Of a stretch of DNA of 64,000 nt, positions 19,543 through 30,121 are shown one piece after another (the stretch's first letter is position 1; every line of letters starts with the position of its first letter). Under the pieces are notes generated by a model. The model had not been told where the DNA came from, searched no databases, and saw only the letters and a program-made list of their open reading frames with translations. Made by a program: the position numbers and the translations under genes. Source of the stretch: Vibrio maritimus (GTDB lineage: Bacteria; Pseudomonadota; Gammaproteobacteria; Enterobacterales; Vibrionaceae); the NCBI GenBank assembly GCA_000755425.1, contig BBMT01000004.1:186001-250000 (forward strand), given 5' to 3'.

Positions 19543-21045
19543 TATACTGCCTCCTCAAGGCCACCCGTAGCGGCATTCAATATGTAGTTGGTGTCGACGT
19601 TCTCTCCATTCTTGATTTCAGATACCAGTGAGCCGTCATAAAGTAAGAAGATTCGATCACAAACGCCCAAGATTTCTTCGAGTTCTGTTGAAAACACGGC
19701 CACTGAGTTGCCTTCGTTGGCGAGGCTTTTCACTAAGTCATAGATCTCTTTTTTTGCGCCCACATCGACGCCGCGAGTAGGTTCATCAAGCAGCAGAAGT
19801 TTCGCCTGTGAGAACAGACATTTAGCGATAACCACTTTTTGCTGATTACCACCGGAGAGTTTCTCTGTGTGCTTTTCTATTGAGCTGGTGGCAATAGAGA
19901 GCTTATCGACGTAATCGATCGCCGCATTCAGCTCATCATTTTCTCTGAATACCCAAAGTCAGACATTCTTGGCAGATTCATGACGGGATATTTTCTCGAA
20001 TGGTTAAGTTGGTAAATAAGCCTGAGTACGACGCTCCTCTGGAACGAGGGCAATACCTGCTGCAATGGCTTCACGTGGCGAATTACCCACATCTTTGCCA
20101 TTAAGGCGAATTGTGCCAGAGACTTTGTCGGCGCCGAATATCGCACGTGCAATCTCGGTTTTTCCCGCGCCAACCAAACCATAAAACCCAACGATCTCGC
20201 CTTTTTTGATATCAAACGAGACATCTTTGAGGCGATGGTTATTAAGGCGCTGCGCCGCTAGGAACACTTCATCGGTAATGGCGTCGCGCGGGGAATAATC
20301 GTGCATGATGCTGCGACCAATCATCATATCGATAAGCTCTGCGCGGCCATCGACTTCAGACATGGGTTTGGTTGCGATGTGTTTGCCATCGCGCATGACG
20401 GTGACGCGGTCGCCTAGGGTCAAAATCTCATCCAGTTTGTGAGAGATATAAATAACCGTCACGCTTTGTTCTTGTAGCCTACGAATAACGGTAAACAGTC
20501 TTTCGACTTCTCTTTCCGACAACGCAGCTGTTGGTTCATCCATAATGATGACGTTCGCGCCAGATGATGCGGCACGGGCAATCTCAATAATCTGTTTTTG
20601 AGCGACACCTAAGGTAGAGACACGAGCATATGTCGATAGAGGGCTCGATGGTCGCCAAGGTCTCGATGACGCGCTCTTCTAACCCGGATTTAATTAAAAA
20701 GCCAAATCGGCTTTGTTCCATACCCAGCGTTAAGTTTTCAAGTACAGTCAATTCATCAACGACGTGTAGCTCTTGGAATAAAGTGGCGATGCCCGATTCA
20801 CGTGCTGACTGAGTGCCAGTAGGTCGGTAATCCTTACCGTTCACTTTCATTATGCCTTGAGTAGGCTGAATAGCACCGGTGATCATTTTTACCAATGTGG
20901 ATTTTCCTGCGCCGTTCTCGCCAATCAAGCAGTGAACGGTACTTCGTTCAATTGCAAAGCTCACATCGTTAACTGCCCGAACACCGGGGTAGTCTTTAAT
21001 CAGCCCTTCAATTGATAATACAGGTGTTGAATTGTGACTATTCAA
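19542..21045 (-). CDS. RbsA-type double ABC ATPase (four frameshifts)
   Basis: This tandem-domain sugar ATPase is about 500 residues when repaired. The first half has Walker A GENGAGKST and Walker B VIIMDEPTAALSEREV. The second has VGAGKTEIARAIFG, LSGGNQQKVVIAKCLF and LLLDEPTRGVDVGAK. Breaks lie near 20629, 20021, 19984 and 19940. The last three are repaired by one G, one G and one A, giving RRTQGLFTNLTIRENIPVMN and DELNAAIDYVDKLS. The first needs two bases added or one removed. TTG at 21045 behind AAGGAGAG is the likely start. It overlaps the permease gene. Confidence 0.9.
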
Positions 21046-21156
21046 GATGATCTCTCCTTCAGTGGTTGCACCTTCGATACTGCTAGGCCACAGATGACAT
21101 GACAGATGAAGCGAGTTATTCCTTAACACTGAGATTTTGAATAAATGAGTAACATA

Positions 21157-21185
21157 TAAGGTCGGCGATCTAGCCGCCGACCTTA
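21157..21185 (-). promoter_or_regulatory. Intercistronic hairpin between binding-protein and ATPase genes
   Basis: TAAGGTCGGCG and CGCCGACCTTA form a perfect 11-bp stem with a 7-nt loop just after the binding-protein stop. There is no long T tract. Such hairpins commonly stabilise the binding-protein mRNA or partly terminate, giving more binding protein than membrane parts. Confidence 0.6.
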
Positions 21186-21193
21186 AGCCTGGG

Positions 21194-22219
21194 TTAGTTG
21201 CTGAACTGAGCGTCTAGCCATTGCTCTGCATCAGGTTTTGGCATTGACCAGTAAGAGATGGTGTAAGCCTTGTAGAAGAACTCTTCTGCTTGATCTTTTG
21301 TCGGAGCGACTTTTTTGTTGATCACGTCCATAACCAAGTCGATACGACCACGCGCTGTTTCAATTGGTGGAAGACCCATAGAGACTTTTAGGCTTGATTC
21401 AGGGTCATAAATTTGACCAAATTCGACCGAGTCAAAGTCAACACTGGCGACGATCTCTGTCACCGGTTTGCCATCTTTGAACTTGCCGCGACCTAGCTGG
21501 TTAAGACCTGCCATTGTGCCAACGGTTAAGTTAGAGGCTTCGGAATAAATTAAGTTAACTTCTGGTTGCTGAGTAAGAAGGTCAACAATGATTTGTTTCG
21601 CTGCTTCTTGACCGCCGCTAGCATCAAGAGCGCCGAGGTTTTTCGCTGTTGGATCTACCGAAAGTACACCTTCTGCAAATGGGTTAGTTCGACCAGAACT
21701 TACCTCGGTATGGTTTGGCCAACCGAGTTGAACCATGACGATTGGCTTGTCAGGATTCGCTTCTTTCCATGCTTTTGCCATTTGTGCGCCCATATCGAAA
21801 GAAACGGTCGCTTCATCACTTCGAGCCGTTGGAATGCCGGTATCAGTGATTGGGCTAAAGAAAGACGTCATAGCGATGTTCTCTTCCAATGCTTCTTCAA
21901 CACCCGGTGTCGCCGCTTCGCCATCCCAAATATGAAGTGAGGCACCGTCAAATGCACCAGCTGCTACTTGGTCAACGTTTTGCGTCATTACCGCTGAATC
22001 TGCTTTCCCATCGAAGATAACCACTTCAGCACCGTACTTCTCCTTTGCGTAGCGCTTTGCTTCCGTCGCTTGAGATTGGTGGAATACATTGGACAAATCA
22101 GAAACGAAAAACGCGATTCGTTCGTTTGCATGTGTTGTGGCAGCTAGGCTTGAAGCGACAATAATACTCGTAGCGATAAGTCCTTTATTAAATATCTTTT
22201 TCAAAGTCACTGACTTCAT
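21194..22219 (-). CDS. Periplasmic sugar/polyol-binding protein (RbsB-like)
   Basis: This 341-residue type I periplasmic binding protein has the signal peptide MKSVTLKKIFNKGLIATSII with cleavage near THA-NE. The fold is shown by RIAFFVSDLSNVFHQSQATE, VVIFDGKADSAVMTQNVDQV and NLIYSEASNLTVGTMAGL. I prefer the start at 22219 over an ATG four codons upstream. The sequence does not look like LsrB, so the ligand is probably not AI-2. It is the first gene of the importer operon and diverges from the SorC regulator. The frame is intact. Confidence 0.9.
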   Translation of the reverse strand: MKSVTLKKIFNKGLIATSIIVASSLAATTHANERIAFFVSDLSNVFHQSQATEAKRYAKEKYGAEVVIFDGKADSAVMTQNVDQVAAGAFDGASLHIWDGEAATPGVEEALEENIAMTSFFSPITDTGIPTARSDEATVSFDMGAQMAKAWKEANPDKPIVMVQLGWPNHTEVSSGRTNPFAEGVLSVDPTAKNLGALDASGGQEAAKQIIVDLLTQQPEVNLIYSEASNLTVGTMAGLNQLGRGKFKDGKPVTEIVASVDFDSVEFGQIYDPESSLKVSMGLPPIETARGRIDLVMDVINKKVAPTKDQAEEFFYKAYTISYWSMPKPDAEQWLDAQFSN

Positions 22220-22360
22220 AATTTTCTCCATTTGTATTTGCTATTCACTCGTCGTCTTTGGAGCAACATCTGCTTCGCCTCTATAAAACAGCCTCGTTCT
22301 AAGTAAGCCAAAAGCAGCACAACACGTTGTTCTCGATGATGTGAATTATCTTTCAGACAG

Positions 22361-22376
22361 GTGAAATATATTTCAC
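22361..22376. promoter_or_regulatory. Palindrome A1 in the divergent control region
   Basis: GTGAAATATATTTCAC is a perfect 16-bp palindrome with the core TGAAAT-N2-ATTTCA. It is the outer site on the binding-protein side. Its centre (22368.5) is 60.5 bp from the next palindrome. Confidence 0.7.
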
Positions 22377-22421
22377 GTGTTAAAAGGTAGTGAACAAAAT
22401 GTAGCCGGTCAATGCTATATC

Positions 22422-22436
22422 GATACAATACGTATC
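22422..22436. promoter_or_regulatory. Palindrome B1, GATAC-N5-GTATC operator
   Basis: GATACAATACGTATC. It has the same arms as the site at 22482 and the site at 28878, all within one catabolic locus, so it is a strong candidate operator for the SorC-family regulator encoded at 22653. Confidence 0.7.
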
Positions 22437-22481
22437 ACTTTGGTGTTTATTTGTGATCTGACGCACTTAAATGGTCAAAAC

Positions 22482-22496
22482 GATACGATTGGTATC
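22482..22496. promoter_or_regulatory. Palindrome B2, GATAC-N5-GTATC operator
   Basis: GATACGATTGGTATC. Its centre is exactly 60 bp from B1. The two B sites are flanked symmetrically by the A sites. Confidence 0.7.
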
Positions 22497-22542
22497 ATTT
22501 TGACTTGTAAAAGTCTCTTTCTATGATTACTTTTTACTCAGA

Positions 22543-22556
22543 TGAAATAAATTTCA
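22543..22556. promoter_or_regulatory. Palindrome A2 on the regulator side
   Basis: TGAAATAAATTTCA repeats the A core (TGAAAT-N2-ATTTCA). Its centre is 60.5 bp from B2 and about 100 bp upstream of the regulator start codon. Confidence 0.65.
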
Positions 22557-22652
22557 CGGCGACTTAACTAAGATTGGCAAGATAAAAAGCCATTAAGTGT
22601 TAACGAAATGTGAAGCTATATAAAGGCAGAAAGCAGTAATAAAGGTAGAGAT

Positions 22653-23611
22653 ATGACGATGAACGAACGTGACGACATATTGAGACAGACAGCAAAGATC
22701 TTAACGTTGCGATACATGGAAAATCGCAGCCAGTCGGATATTGCTAAGCAGCTTGGGTTGTCTACGGCAAAAGTGAATCGTGTCATTAAGCAAGCGCATG
22801 ATGATGGTCTGGTCGAGATTACCTTAAAGCTTCCACAAGAAAGAACGCACACTTTAGAGCAACGCTTGTTGGAAACGTTTGGTTTGAAAACGGCGGTGAT
22901 TCAGCCAAGTCTCAGTCAGGATGACGAAGTTGTTACCCGTCAAGTGGCGCAAGCTGCAGGTGAACAACTCATAGAAACCATCAAGCCAGACAGCATTATT
23001 TGCATTAGTGCCGGTAAAACCATGGCGCAGATTGTTGAGCAGTTAAAGCCGATGCAGTTTCCAAATGTGCGAGTGGTTCCAGCAACAGGTGGCATTCAAG
23101 GTCATCACTTTACCGATGTGAACTACCTAGCCAGCAAACTGGCAGAAAAGCTCGGCGGTACAAGTACCCAACTGCACGCGCCGCTTTTTGTGGATACCGA
23201 CGAACAACGCAACATTTTAATGGAGATGCGCAGCGTTAAAGATGTCCTCGATTTGGCGCGCAATGCAGATATTGCCTTGGTGGGTATCGGCTCTGTCGCC
23301 AGTGAAAGCGATAGCTACTATGACCTGCGCTCACTGAGTGGTCATGAAACAGAAACCTGATCAGCGCTCAATGTAAAGGCGAGATATTGGCCAACCTTTA
23401 TGACGCAAAGGGCGATAAATGCGCGGAGCACATCAACCAAAAACTCATTGGGCTTAATCTACAAGAACTTAATAGCATCGAACACAGTTTCGGTGTCGCA
23501 GCAACTCGCACCAAAGTGTCAGCCATGCTAGCAGCACTGAAAGGTGGATTGATTAACGGATTGGTCTCTGACGAAGACACCGTCGCTAGTGTATTGGAAC
23601 AAGCAGAATAG
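22653..23611 (+). CDS. SorC/DeoR-family sugar-responsive regulator (one frameshift)
   Basis: This transcription factor has an N-terminal helix-turn-helix (YMENRSQSDIAKQLGLSTAK, then VNRVIKQAHDDGLVEI) and a C-terminal sugar-phosphate-binding domain (IICISAGKTMAQIVEQL, VVPATGGIQGHH, IALVGIGSVASESDSYYDLR). LsrR, SorC and EryD share this layout. The frame breaks at the AAA at 23353-23355. One extra A restores ETENLISAQCKGEILANLYD and a C-terminus that includes FGVAATRTKVSAMLAALKGG, giving about 320 residues. It diverges from the importer operon and heads the catabolic operon. Confidence 0.9.
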
Positions 23612-23620
23612 GGAATCAAC

Positions 23621-24606
23621 ATGCAAACGAGAGAAATCGGAAATTCAGGAATAGAAGCATCAGTCATTGGCCTTGGTACATGGGCAATGGGCGGTTGGAT
23701 GTGGGGCGGAACAGATGAGAAAGCCTCAATCGATGCTATTCATGCTTCGTTAGATCACGGCGTGTCTTTAATCGATACCGCACCGGCGTATGGACTTGGT
23801 GTGTCTGAAGAAATCGTCGGTAAGGCGATCAAAGGACGCCGCGACAAGGTGGTACTGGCAACCAAATGTGGTTTGGTTTGGCATACCGACAAAGGTAATC
23901 ACTTTTTTGATGAGAATGGTAAGCCCGTGCATCGTTACCTTGGCGCAGATGCTATCCAACATGAGGTGGAGCAAAGCCTAAAACGTCTGCAAACGGATTA
24001 TCTCGATCTCTACATTACCCACTGGCAAGACCCAACCACGCCGATTGCTGAAACTATGGAAGCATTATTGGCGCTAAAGAAAGCCGGTAAGATCCGCGCC
24101 ATCGGGATCAGCAACGCCAATCAAGCGGAGTTGGAACAGTATCAACAAACAGGCGTTGTGGATGCGGTGCAGGAGAAATATAACCTTATCGAGCGTCAGT
24201 TAGAGCAAACTTTGTTGCCTTCAACCATCAAAACTAATGTTGCGTGTCTTAGTTACTCATCACTTGCCATGGGGCTGCTGAGTGGAAAAATCACCCTGAA
24301 CGTGTTTTCACTGGCGATGATCAGCGCATCACGGATCCTATGTTTACTATCGAAAACCGCCGCTGGGTACAAAAGTTCTGTCAGTCCATTGAGCCGATTG
24401 CGCGCCAGAAAAACGTGAGTGTTGCTCAGCTTGTGATTGCTGCGACACTGCAGCAGCCAGGCATCACGTATGCCCTGTGTGGCGCACGAAATTCCGCGCA
24501 AGCAATTGAGAACGCCGCAGCAGGAACTGTGGTGCTAACTCAGGAAGAGGTGAAGTTCATTGATGCAAAATCCCATGAGTTTTTTGGCGAGTTGGAATTG
24601 GCGTAA
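23621..24606 (+). CDS. Aldo/keto reductase (one frameshift)
   Basis: This NAD(P)H-dependent aldo/keto reductase is a TIM barrel of about 329 residues. The start IGNSGIEASVIGLGTWAMGG, the catalytic-site segments LIDTAPAYGLGVSEEIVGKA and VLATKCGLVW, and the C-terminal cofactor loop CGARNSAQAIENAAAG all fit. A base is missing in the CCC at 24294-24296. Adding C gives SGKITPERVFTGDDQRITDP and joins the halves. It sits 9 bp after the SorC regulator, so it probably reduces, or works in reverse to oxidise, an intermediate of the pathway below. The substrate is not known. Confidence 0.88.
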
Positions 24607-24649
24607 CGACGTATCGTAAGGAAAGCGGAAACAGTGGCAGGGAGCAACA

Positions 24650-26421
24650 ATGAACAATAACTCAACCGCCTTTAGGCGAGTAAAAGAGAGTAGCGAGTTT
24701 GACGCCGTAGTCATTGGCGGAGGCATCAATGGTATTAGCGTTTTTCGAGAGCTAGCACTGCAAGGTTTGAAGGTCTTGTTAGTTGAGAAAGATGACTTTT
24801 GTTCTAGGGCCAGTGCTGCACCATCTCGCATGATACATGGCGGTCTTCGCTATCTAGAAAATGGTGAGTTTCAATTGGTGAAAGAAGCACTCTATGAGCG
24901 AAATCGCTACTTGATAACGCGCCTCATTTTGTTGCTCCTTTAGAAACCACCATTCCTATTTTCTCTACTTGGTCGGGTATGTTTGATGGCCTGTTTAAGT
25001 TCTTAGGATTGAAAGACAAGCCTTCACAGCGCGGCTCTGTGGTCATCAAAATTGGGCTGAGTCTTTACGATTGGTTCACCAAGCGTGATCAATTGATGCC
25101 AAATCACCAGATGCACTCAGGTCGCTCAACCCAAAAACGCTGGCCGATGATGGGGAGTGATGTAAAGAGCAGTGCCACATACTTTGATGCTTGGATTAGC
25201 TCACCCGAGCGCCTCGCTTTGGAATTGATTCAAGAAGGGGTAGAAGCGGGTGGCGTTGCCCTAAATTACACCATGGTCTCTGGGTTAGAGCGGGGGCAAC
25301 TGACGATTTCTAATCACGACGCTGTGGAGGCTATTCAAGTTAAAACGCACCATGTGGTCAACGCCACAGGTGCTTGGGTCGACACGACTAATGGATTACT
25401 GACTGCACCTAGCCAGTATATGCAGGGGACGAAAGGGTCGCATATTATCGTCGATAACGCCGAGCTGTTGGCTGAACTGGATGGCAATATGCTGTTTTAT
25501 GAAAACAGCGAAGGACGAGTTTGTATCTTGTTCCCGTATTTCGGAAAAGTACTGATCGGCTCGACGGATATCCCTGTGAGTGACCCTGAATCGGTGCGTT
25601 GTACTGACGAAGAAATTGATTACATTATCGAATCACTGAGAGGCGTGCTGCCAAAGCTGGTAATCAGTCGTGAGCAGATCGTCTATCAGTTCTGTGGCGT
25701 GAGACCACTTCCGTCAGTCAATACCTCGACCACAGGGCAAATTCCCCGTAGTCATTCATTGAAACAAGACAAGATTGGCGACACTCATATCTATTCGCTT
25801 ATCGGAGGCAAGTGGACAACGTTCCGTGCCTTTGGTGAGGAAGTGGCAGATGAACTCTTAGCCTCGTTAGGCAAAACGCGAGTTTGCGATACCAAACAAA
25901 GAGCAATAGGAGGCGGCAAGAGTTACCCCGTCACAGATTCGTCAAAAGCGACTTACTTAGCCTCATTAAGTGAGCGTCATCCGCAATTTTCACAACGCCA
26001 AATGGAAACTTGGTTTCAGCGCTACGGCACGGCCTGTGAATCACTGCTTGGCGCACTTCAAGGAACACAAGATAAAGCGTTGTTGTCACTCGATGACTAC
26101 ACCCAAGGCGAGCTCAAGTTCATTCTGGAACGTGAGTATGTATCGACAACGTTGGATGTGCTGCTTCGCCGTACCTCGATAGCGATTGAAGGCAAGTTAA
26201 CTGAGGAAAGCTTCGAGGAGATATCCAATTTGGTCGCTGACCACTTTGCTTGGAGTCAAAGCGAACGCGAGAAAGATAGAGCTCAATCGAAGCAAGTTTT
26301 GCTGGATTTCCATGGCGTTGAATTAGACGCCTTACCAAAAGTTTCAAAACCCACTTTACAACCTACCGTTACGGAAAATGAACAACTATTAGATGGAGAA
26401 GAGTATGTATTTAACCAGTAA
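24650..26421 (+). CDS. GlpD-like FAD-dependent polyol-phosphate dehydrogenase (one frameshift)
   Basis: This is a GlpD/DAO-family flavoprotein of about 590 residues. The FAD-binding start is DAVVIGGGINGISVFRELAL, followed by SRASAAPSRMIHGGLRYLEN, VNATGAWVDTTNGL and GSTDIPVSDPESVRCTDEEI. The break near 24913 is repaired by one base, giving RNRYL.NAPHFVAPLETTIP. In a glycerol locus it would be called glpD, but here it is followed by an aldolase and an FGGY kinase and preceded by a SorC regulator. That context recalls EryB, a GlpD homologue acting on erythritol phosphate. A role on another phosphorylated polyol is likelier than on glycerol 3-phosphate. Confidence 0.85.
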
Positions 26422-27249
26422 AGTCAGGATGAATCGCCTATTTAAGCAAGGGCGTTGTTTGGATGTGGCTATCGACCACGGTGTGTGTAACGAGCTTCAT
26501 TTCTAGATGGGCTAGAAAACATGTCTTCAGTGGTAAAGCAACTTGTGGATGCTAAGCCAGATGCGATTCAGATGAATGCGGGTCAAGCTGACTTACTGCA
26601 AACTGTTGATGGCAAAGACAAACCTGCACTGGTCATGCGAATCGATTTGGGTAACCCATATAATGCAGAGCGTCACCGCCACATGTGGGCACTACTACAA
26701 AATGCGGAGCAGCCTCTTATTCAAGCCCTTCAAATGGATGCGGCATGCGTTGTGGTGAACCTATTCATGTTGCCTGATGAACCTGACTTGTTTAAGCAAT
26801 GTGTTGCCAACATCAGTAAGGTCAAAGCTGAGTGTGAGAAATACGGTATGCCACTGATGATCGAACCGTTGGTGATGCAGCCTAACAGCCAAGGACAGGC
26901 TTATATGGTCGATGGCGACTGCGAAAAGATTGTCACCTTGGTGCGTATGGCACGTGAGCTAGGCGCTGACATCATTAAGGCCGATCCAACCAGCCAAGCG
27001 GAAGACTTCCATAAAGTGGTTGAGGCGGCAAGGTGCCCGGTATTGGTTCGCGGCGGTGGACGTGAAGACATTGAATCTGTGTTTAGCAAAGCGCGCGCAC
27101 TGCTCGATCAGGGTGCGCTTGGCATGGTGTATGGACGCAACATTTATCAACACCCAAATCCAAGCCGCGTTGTCGATGCTTTGATGGCTATGATTCACAA
27201 TGGTGCGTCTACCTCAGAAGCAATGAACATCTACATTGGCGATAAATAG
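26405..27249 (+). CDS. Class I aldolase of the LsrF/DhnA (DeoC/FbaB) type (one frameshift)
   Basis: This is a TIM-barrel Schiff-base aldolase of about 281 residues. CLDVAIDHGVCNE is the phosphate-loop start seen in LsrF and archaeal-type FBA. DIIKADPTSQAEDF contains the probable Schiff-base Lys. CPVLVRGGGRE and MVYGRNIYQHPNP are the C-terminal phosphate-binding loops. A base is missing near 26495; one C restores NEPSFLDGLENMSSVVKQL. The start codon lies inside the end of the GlpD-like gene, so translation is coupled. It probably splits or thiolyses a phosphorylated ketose. Confidence 0.87.
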
Positions 27250-27278
27250 CAGATACAGAACTAAAGCAAGGAGGGGAT

Positions 27279-28765
27279 ATGAAGTCATATGCGATAGGAA
27301 TTGATTGTGGTAACACGGCGATCAAAGCGGCATTGTTCGATGAGCATGGCTGCGAGATAGGCGCTGTAGCCAATAATTATCCGACTCATATCCCTCAACC
27401 TGATCACACTGAAGCGGACTTAAACCAATGCTGGTCGCTATGCGCAGAGGTGATCGCTAAGTTGATTGAGCAAACCGGTGTAGACAGCAGTCAAATTATC
27501 GCGCTAGGAACCAGCGGTCATGGGAATGGGCTCTATCTGCTTGATACTGAACTAAAGCCATTACTTGGTATTAAGTCTCTGGATAATCGTGCTGCCAGCG
27601 AAGTCACCTTGCTACAGGCATCTAAGGGATTCACAGACCTCAAAAAGCGTAATCGGCAGGGCGTTTGGCCATCTCAAACAGCAGTGTTACTTGCGTGGCT
27701 TCAGAAGCACCAGCCAGAAACGTTTCAAAAAATCGGTCAGGTGCTGTTTTGCAAAGACTATGTGAATTACTGCCTTACAGGGCAGTGCGCGACAGAATGG
27801 GGAGATATCACAGCATCGGTCTATTCGATTTTGAAACCGACTCAGTGTCTCTTGAGCTTCTAAATCACTACCAGTTGGCAGACATTAGCACCAAGTTGCC
27901 GCCGATTCATGAAAGTAACCAAGTGATAGGAACAGTCACTGAAGACGCTGCACGTATAACACAGCTTAAAGCGGGGACACCTGTCATTGCGGGTCTGTTC
28001 GATGTAGTGGCATGCGCCTATGGTTCACAAGCCAGTGTGTTAGCTGATACCTCGGTCGTCGCTGGCACGTGGAATATCAATCAGGTAGTGACTGATGAGC
28101 TGCCGCCTGAAGAGGTATTTATGGCGTGCAAATTTGCTGAGAATCGATACTTAGCCATAGAGTCCAGCACCTGCTCAGCATCCAATCTAGAGTGGCTGGT
28201 GGATCGATTCTTCTCTGAGCGAAGAGAGCGTGAAGCGAGTAATGGCAACAATATTTTCGAACAATTTAATCGCCAATTGGAAGATGTCGAATTAATGCCA
28301 ACGTTACCCATGTTCCATCCGTATCTCTACGGCTCGACCGGCCAAGATAGCCAATCTGCCAATTTGTTTGGTTTGAAGGGGTGGCATCAGGACATTCACG
28401 TGGTCTACGCCTTTTATGAGGGTATTGTATTTGCTCATCTTGAGCATATCCAAAGATTACGTTCGGCAGGGTATGACGTGGATCGAATTGCCATTAGCGG
28501 TGGCGCTTCTCGAAGTGAATATTGGTGTCAGTTGTTTGCAGACATTTTGGGCGTCACGGTGACGTCGACAAATTGCAACGAGGTCGGGGCAAAAGGCGTG
28601 GCGCAACTGGCGATGAGTGCTGTTACTGAAGGTCAGACTGAGCAACTAAGCCTTCAGCCGCAGCCTGATAAGCGTTATGTGCCTAATACTGAGCGCTCGG
28701 AGTTCTTTACGACTCGATATAGTAAATATTGTCTGCTGAGAGATGCATTAGGTTCATTGGGTTGA
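27279..28765 (+). CDS. FGGY-family carbohydrate kinase (one frameshift)
   Basis: This sugar or polyol kinase is about 495 residues. YAIGIDCGNTAIKAALFDEH is the N-terminal phosphate motif. GTSGHGNGLYLLD and CKDYVNYCLTGQCATEWGD follow, and AISGGASRSEYWCQLFADIL is the C-terminal FGGY motif. The break at the GG at 27818-27819 is repaired by one G (ITASGLFDFETDSVSLELL). It resembles xylulokinase and LsrK-like members; substrate cannot be fixed from sequence. It ends the SorC - reductase - dehydrogenase - aldolase - kinase run. Confidence 0.88.
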
Positions 28766-28823
28766 TTGAACTTTGGTGAGCTCAAGCGGCAAGTTTAGCT
28801 AAATAGCGACTAATAAAGCTTTA

Positions 28824-28840
28824 CCACAGCAAAGCTGTGG
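28824..28840 (+). terminator. Hairpin after the kinase gene
   Basis: CCACAGC-AAA-GCTGTGG is a perfect 7-bp stem with a 3-nt loop, 59 bp after the kinase stop. It lacks a T tract, so it may be only a stabilising hairpin. Confidence 0.4.
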
Positions 28841-28877
28841 GGACTTGTTACGTCCTGAATAAATTAATTTAAATAAT

Positions 28878-28892
28878 GATACGAAATGTATC
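28878..28892. promoter_or_regulatory. Third GATAC-N5-GTATC operator, upstream of the alcohol dehydrogenase
   Basis: GATACGAAATGTATC matches B1 and B2 of the divergent region at 22.4 kb. It lies 22 bp before the dehydrogenase start codon, a typical repressor position. It ties the dehydrogenase pair to the same regulator. Confidence 0.7.
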
Positions 28893-28914
28893 GATATGAA
28901 TTATGAGGTGAATT

Positions 28915-30071
28915 ATGAGTCAATCTATTGTTTTGCCAAAGTTTTAGAGGTAGGTGAAGGCGCGACAGCGCGAGCGGGAGAGATAGCTATCCAACTGGGT
29001 TGTCGCCGAGTCATGATTGTATCTGACCCAGTGATGAAAACCTTAGGTCAGGTCGACCAGCTAAAGTCTGTCGTGAATCAAGCTGGTGTTGAGGCGGATG
29101 TTTTCACGGATACCGTTCCAGAACCAACAGAGGCGTCGATACTTCCAGCGGTAAATAAGGTGATTGATGGGCATTATGATGGCGTCATCGCGCTAGGCGG
29201 TGGCAGTGTGATTGATAGTGCTAAAGCGATTGCTTTGCTTGCGGAGCACCAAGGTCGAATTCGAGATTACAGTGTACCTAATATCGTGACTTCGCCAATT
29301 ATGCCGTTGATTGCGATTCCAACGACGGCGGGAACGGGCTCGGAGGTCACCAAAGTGACCATTATTACCGACGAAACCAATGACGAAAAGCTGCTTTGTA
29401 TGGGACCAGGTCTTATTCCATCGGCCGCCATCATTGACTTTACTTTAACAATGACGGCTCCGGAGCGTATCACAGCGGATACCGGGATTGATGCGTTAAC
29501 TCACGCCATTGAAGCCTATGTCAGCGGAAAGTCGGGTCTGTTTACTGATCAGCAAGCGCTATTGGCGATGAAACTTATCGCGCCAAATCTGCGTGAAGCC
29601 GTCAATAATCCCGACAATAAAGATGCCAAGGAGCAAATGATGCTCGGCGCGACGCTCGCAGGCATTGCGTTTTCTAACGCATCTGTTGCCTTGGTACATG
29701 GCATGAGCCGCCCAATTGGCGCGCACTTTCATGTGCCTCACGGTATGAGCAACGCCATGTTATTGCCGACGGTAACGGAATATTCGATTCCTGCGGCTAA
29801 AACTCGTTATGCCGAGTGTGCAAGGGCAATGGGAGTGGTTGATGCGAGCAACAATGACGACGACGCAGTCGCTGCGCTACTGCTGGAACTTAAGCAGATC
29901 AATCAGGATTTAAGCGTGCCTTCCATGAGCGATTTTGGCATTGATAAACAGGCGTTTTGGTCAAATCTCGACATCATGTCTGAGCAAGCTCTGGCTTCTG
30001 GATCGCCTAACAACAATCCTCGAATTCCGAACAAAGAAGAAGTGATCGAGCTGTATAAAGCCGCTTGGTAG
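28915..30071 (+). CDS. Iron-containing alcohol dehydrogenase (one frameshift)
   Basis: This group III NAD(P)-dependent alcohol dehydrogenase is about 385 residues. The real start is ATG 28915 (MSQSIVLPK) behind GAGGTGAATT. A base is missing in the AAA at 28938-28940; with it the frame continues VLEVGEGATARAGEIAIQLG. Family motifs include GGGSVIDSAKAIALL, PTTAGTGSEVT, DALTHAIEAYVSG and VHGMSRPIGAHFHVPHG, which carry the metal-binding His residues. It probably interconverts a short alcohol or polyol and its aldehyde or ketone in this locus. A GATAC operator precedes it. Confidence 0.9.
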
Positions 30072-30121
30072 CGCCTGAATTTCCTAAATTAAGCCTCAGA
30101 ATACAAAACAAGGATGAAAAC

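Noticed and set aside
26405..27249. Naming the aldolase and its neighbours as an lsr (AI-2) operon
   Set aside because: Importer, SorC regulator, aldolase and FGGY kinase fit, but the binding protein does not resemble LsrB, no lsrG is present, and GlpD-like and dehydrogenase genes are foreign to lsr loci.
28860..28871. TAAATTAATTTA palindrome as another operator
   Set aside because: It is a pure A/T palindrome in an A/T-rich leader, unlike both operator types, and likely to occur by chance.
28896..28914. ATG 28896 as start of the alcohol dehydrogenase
   Set aside because: It has no ribosome site and abuts the GATAC operator; ATG 28915 has GAGGTG and gives the family N-terminus once one A is added at 28938-28940.
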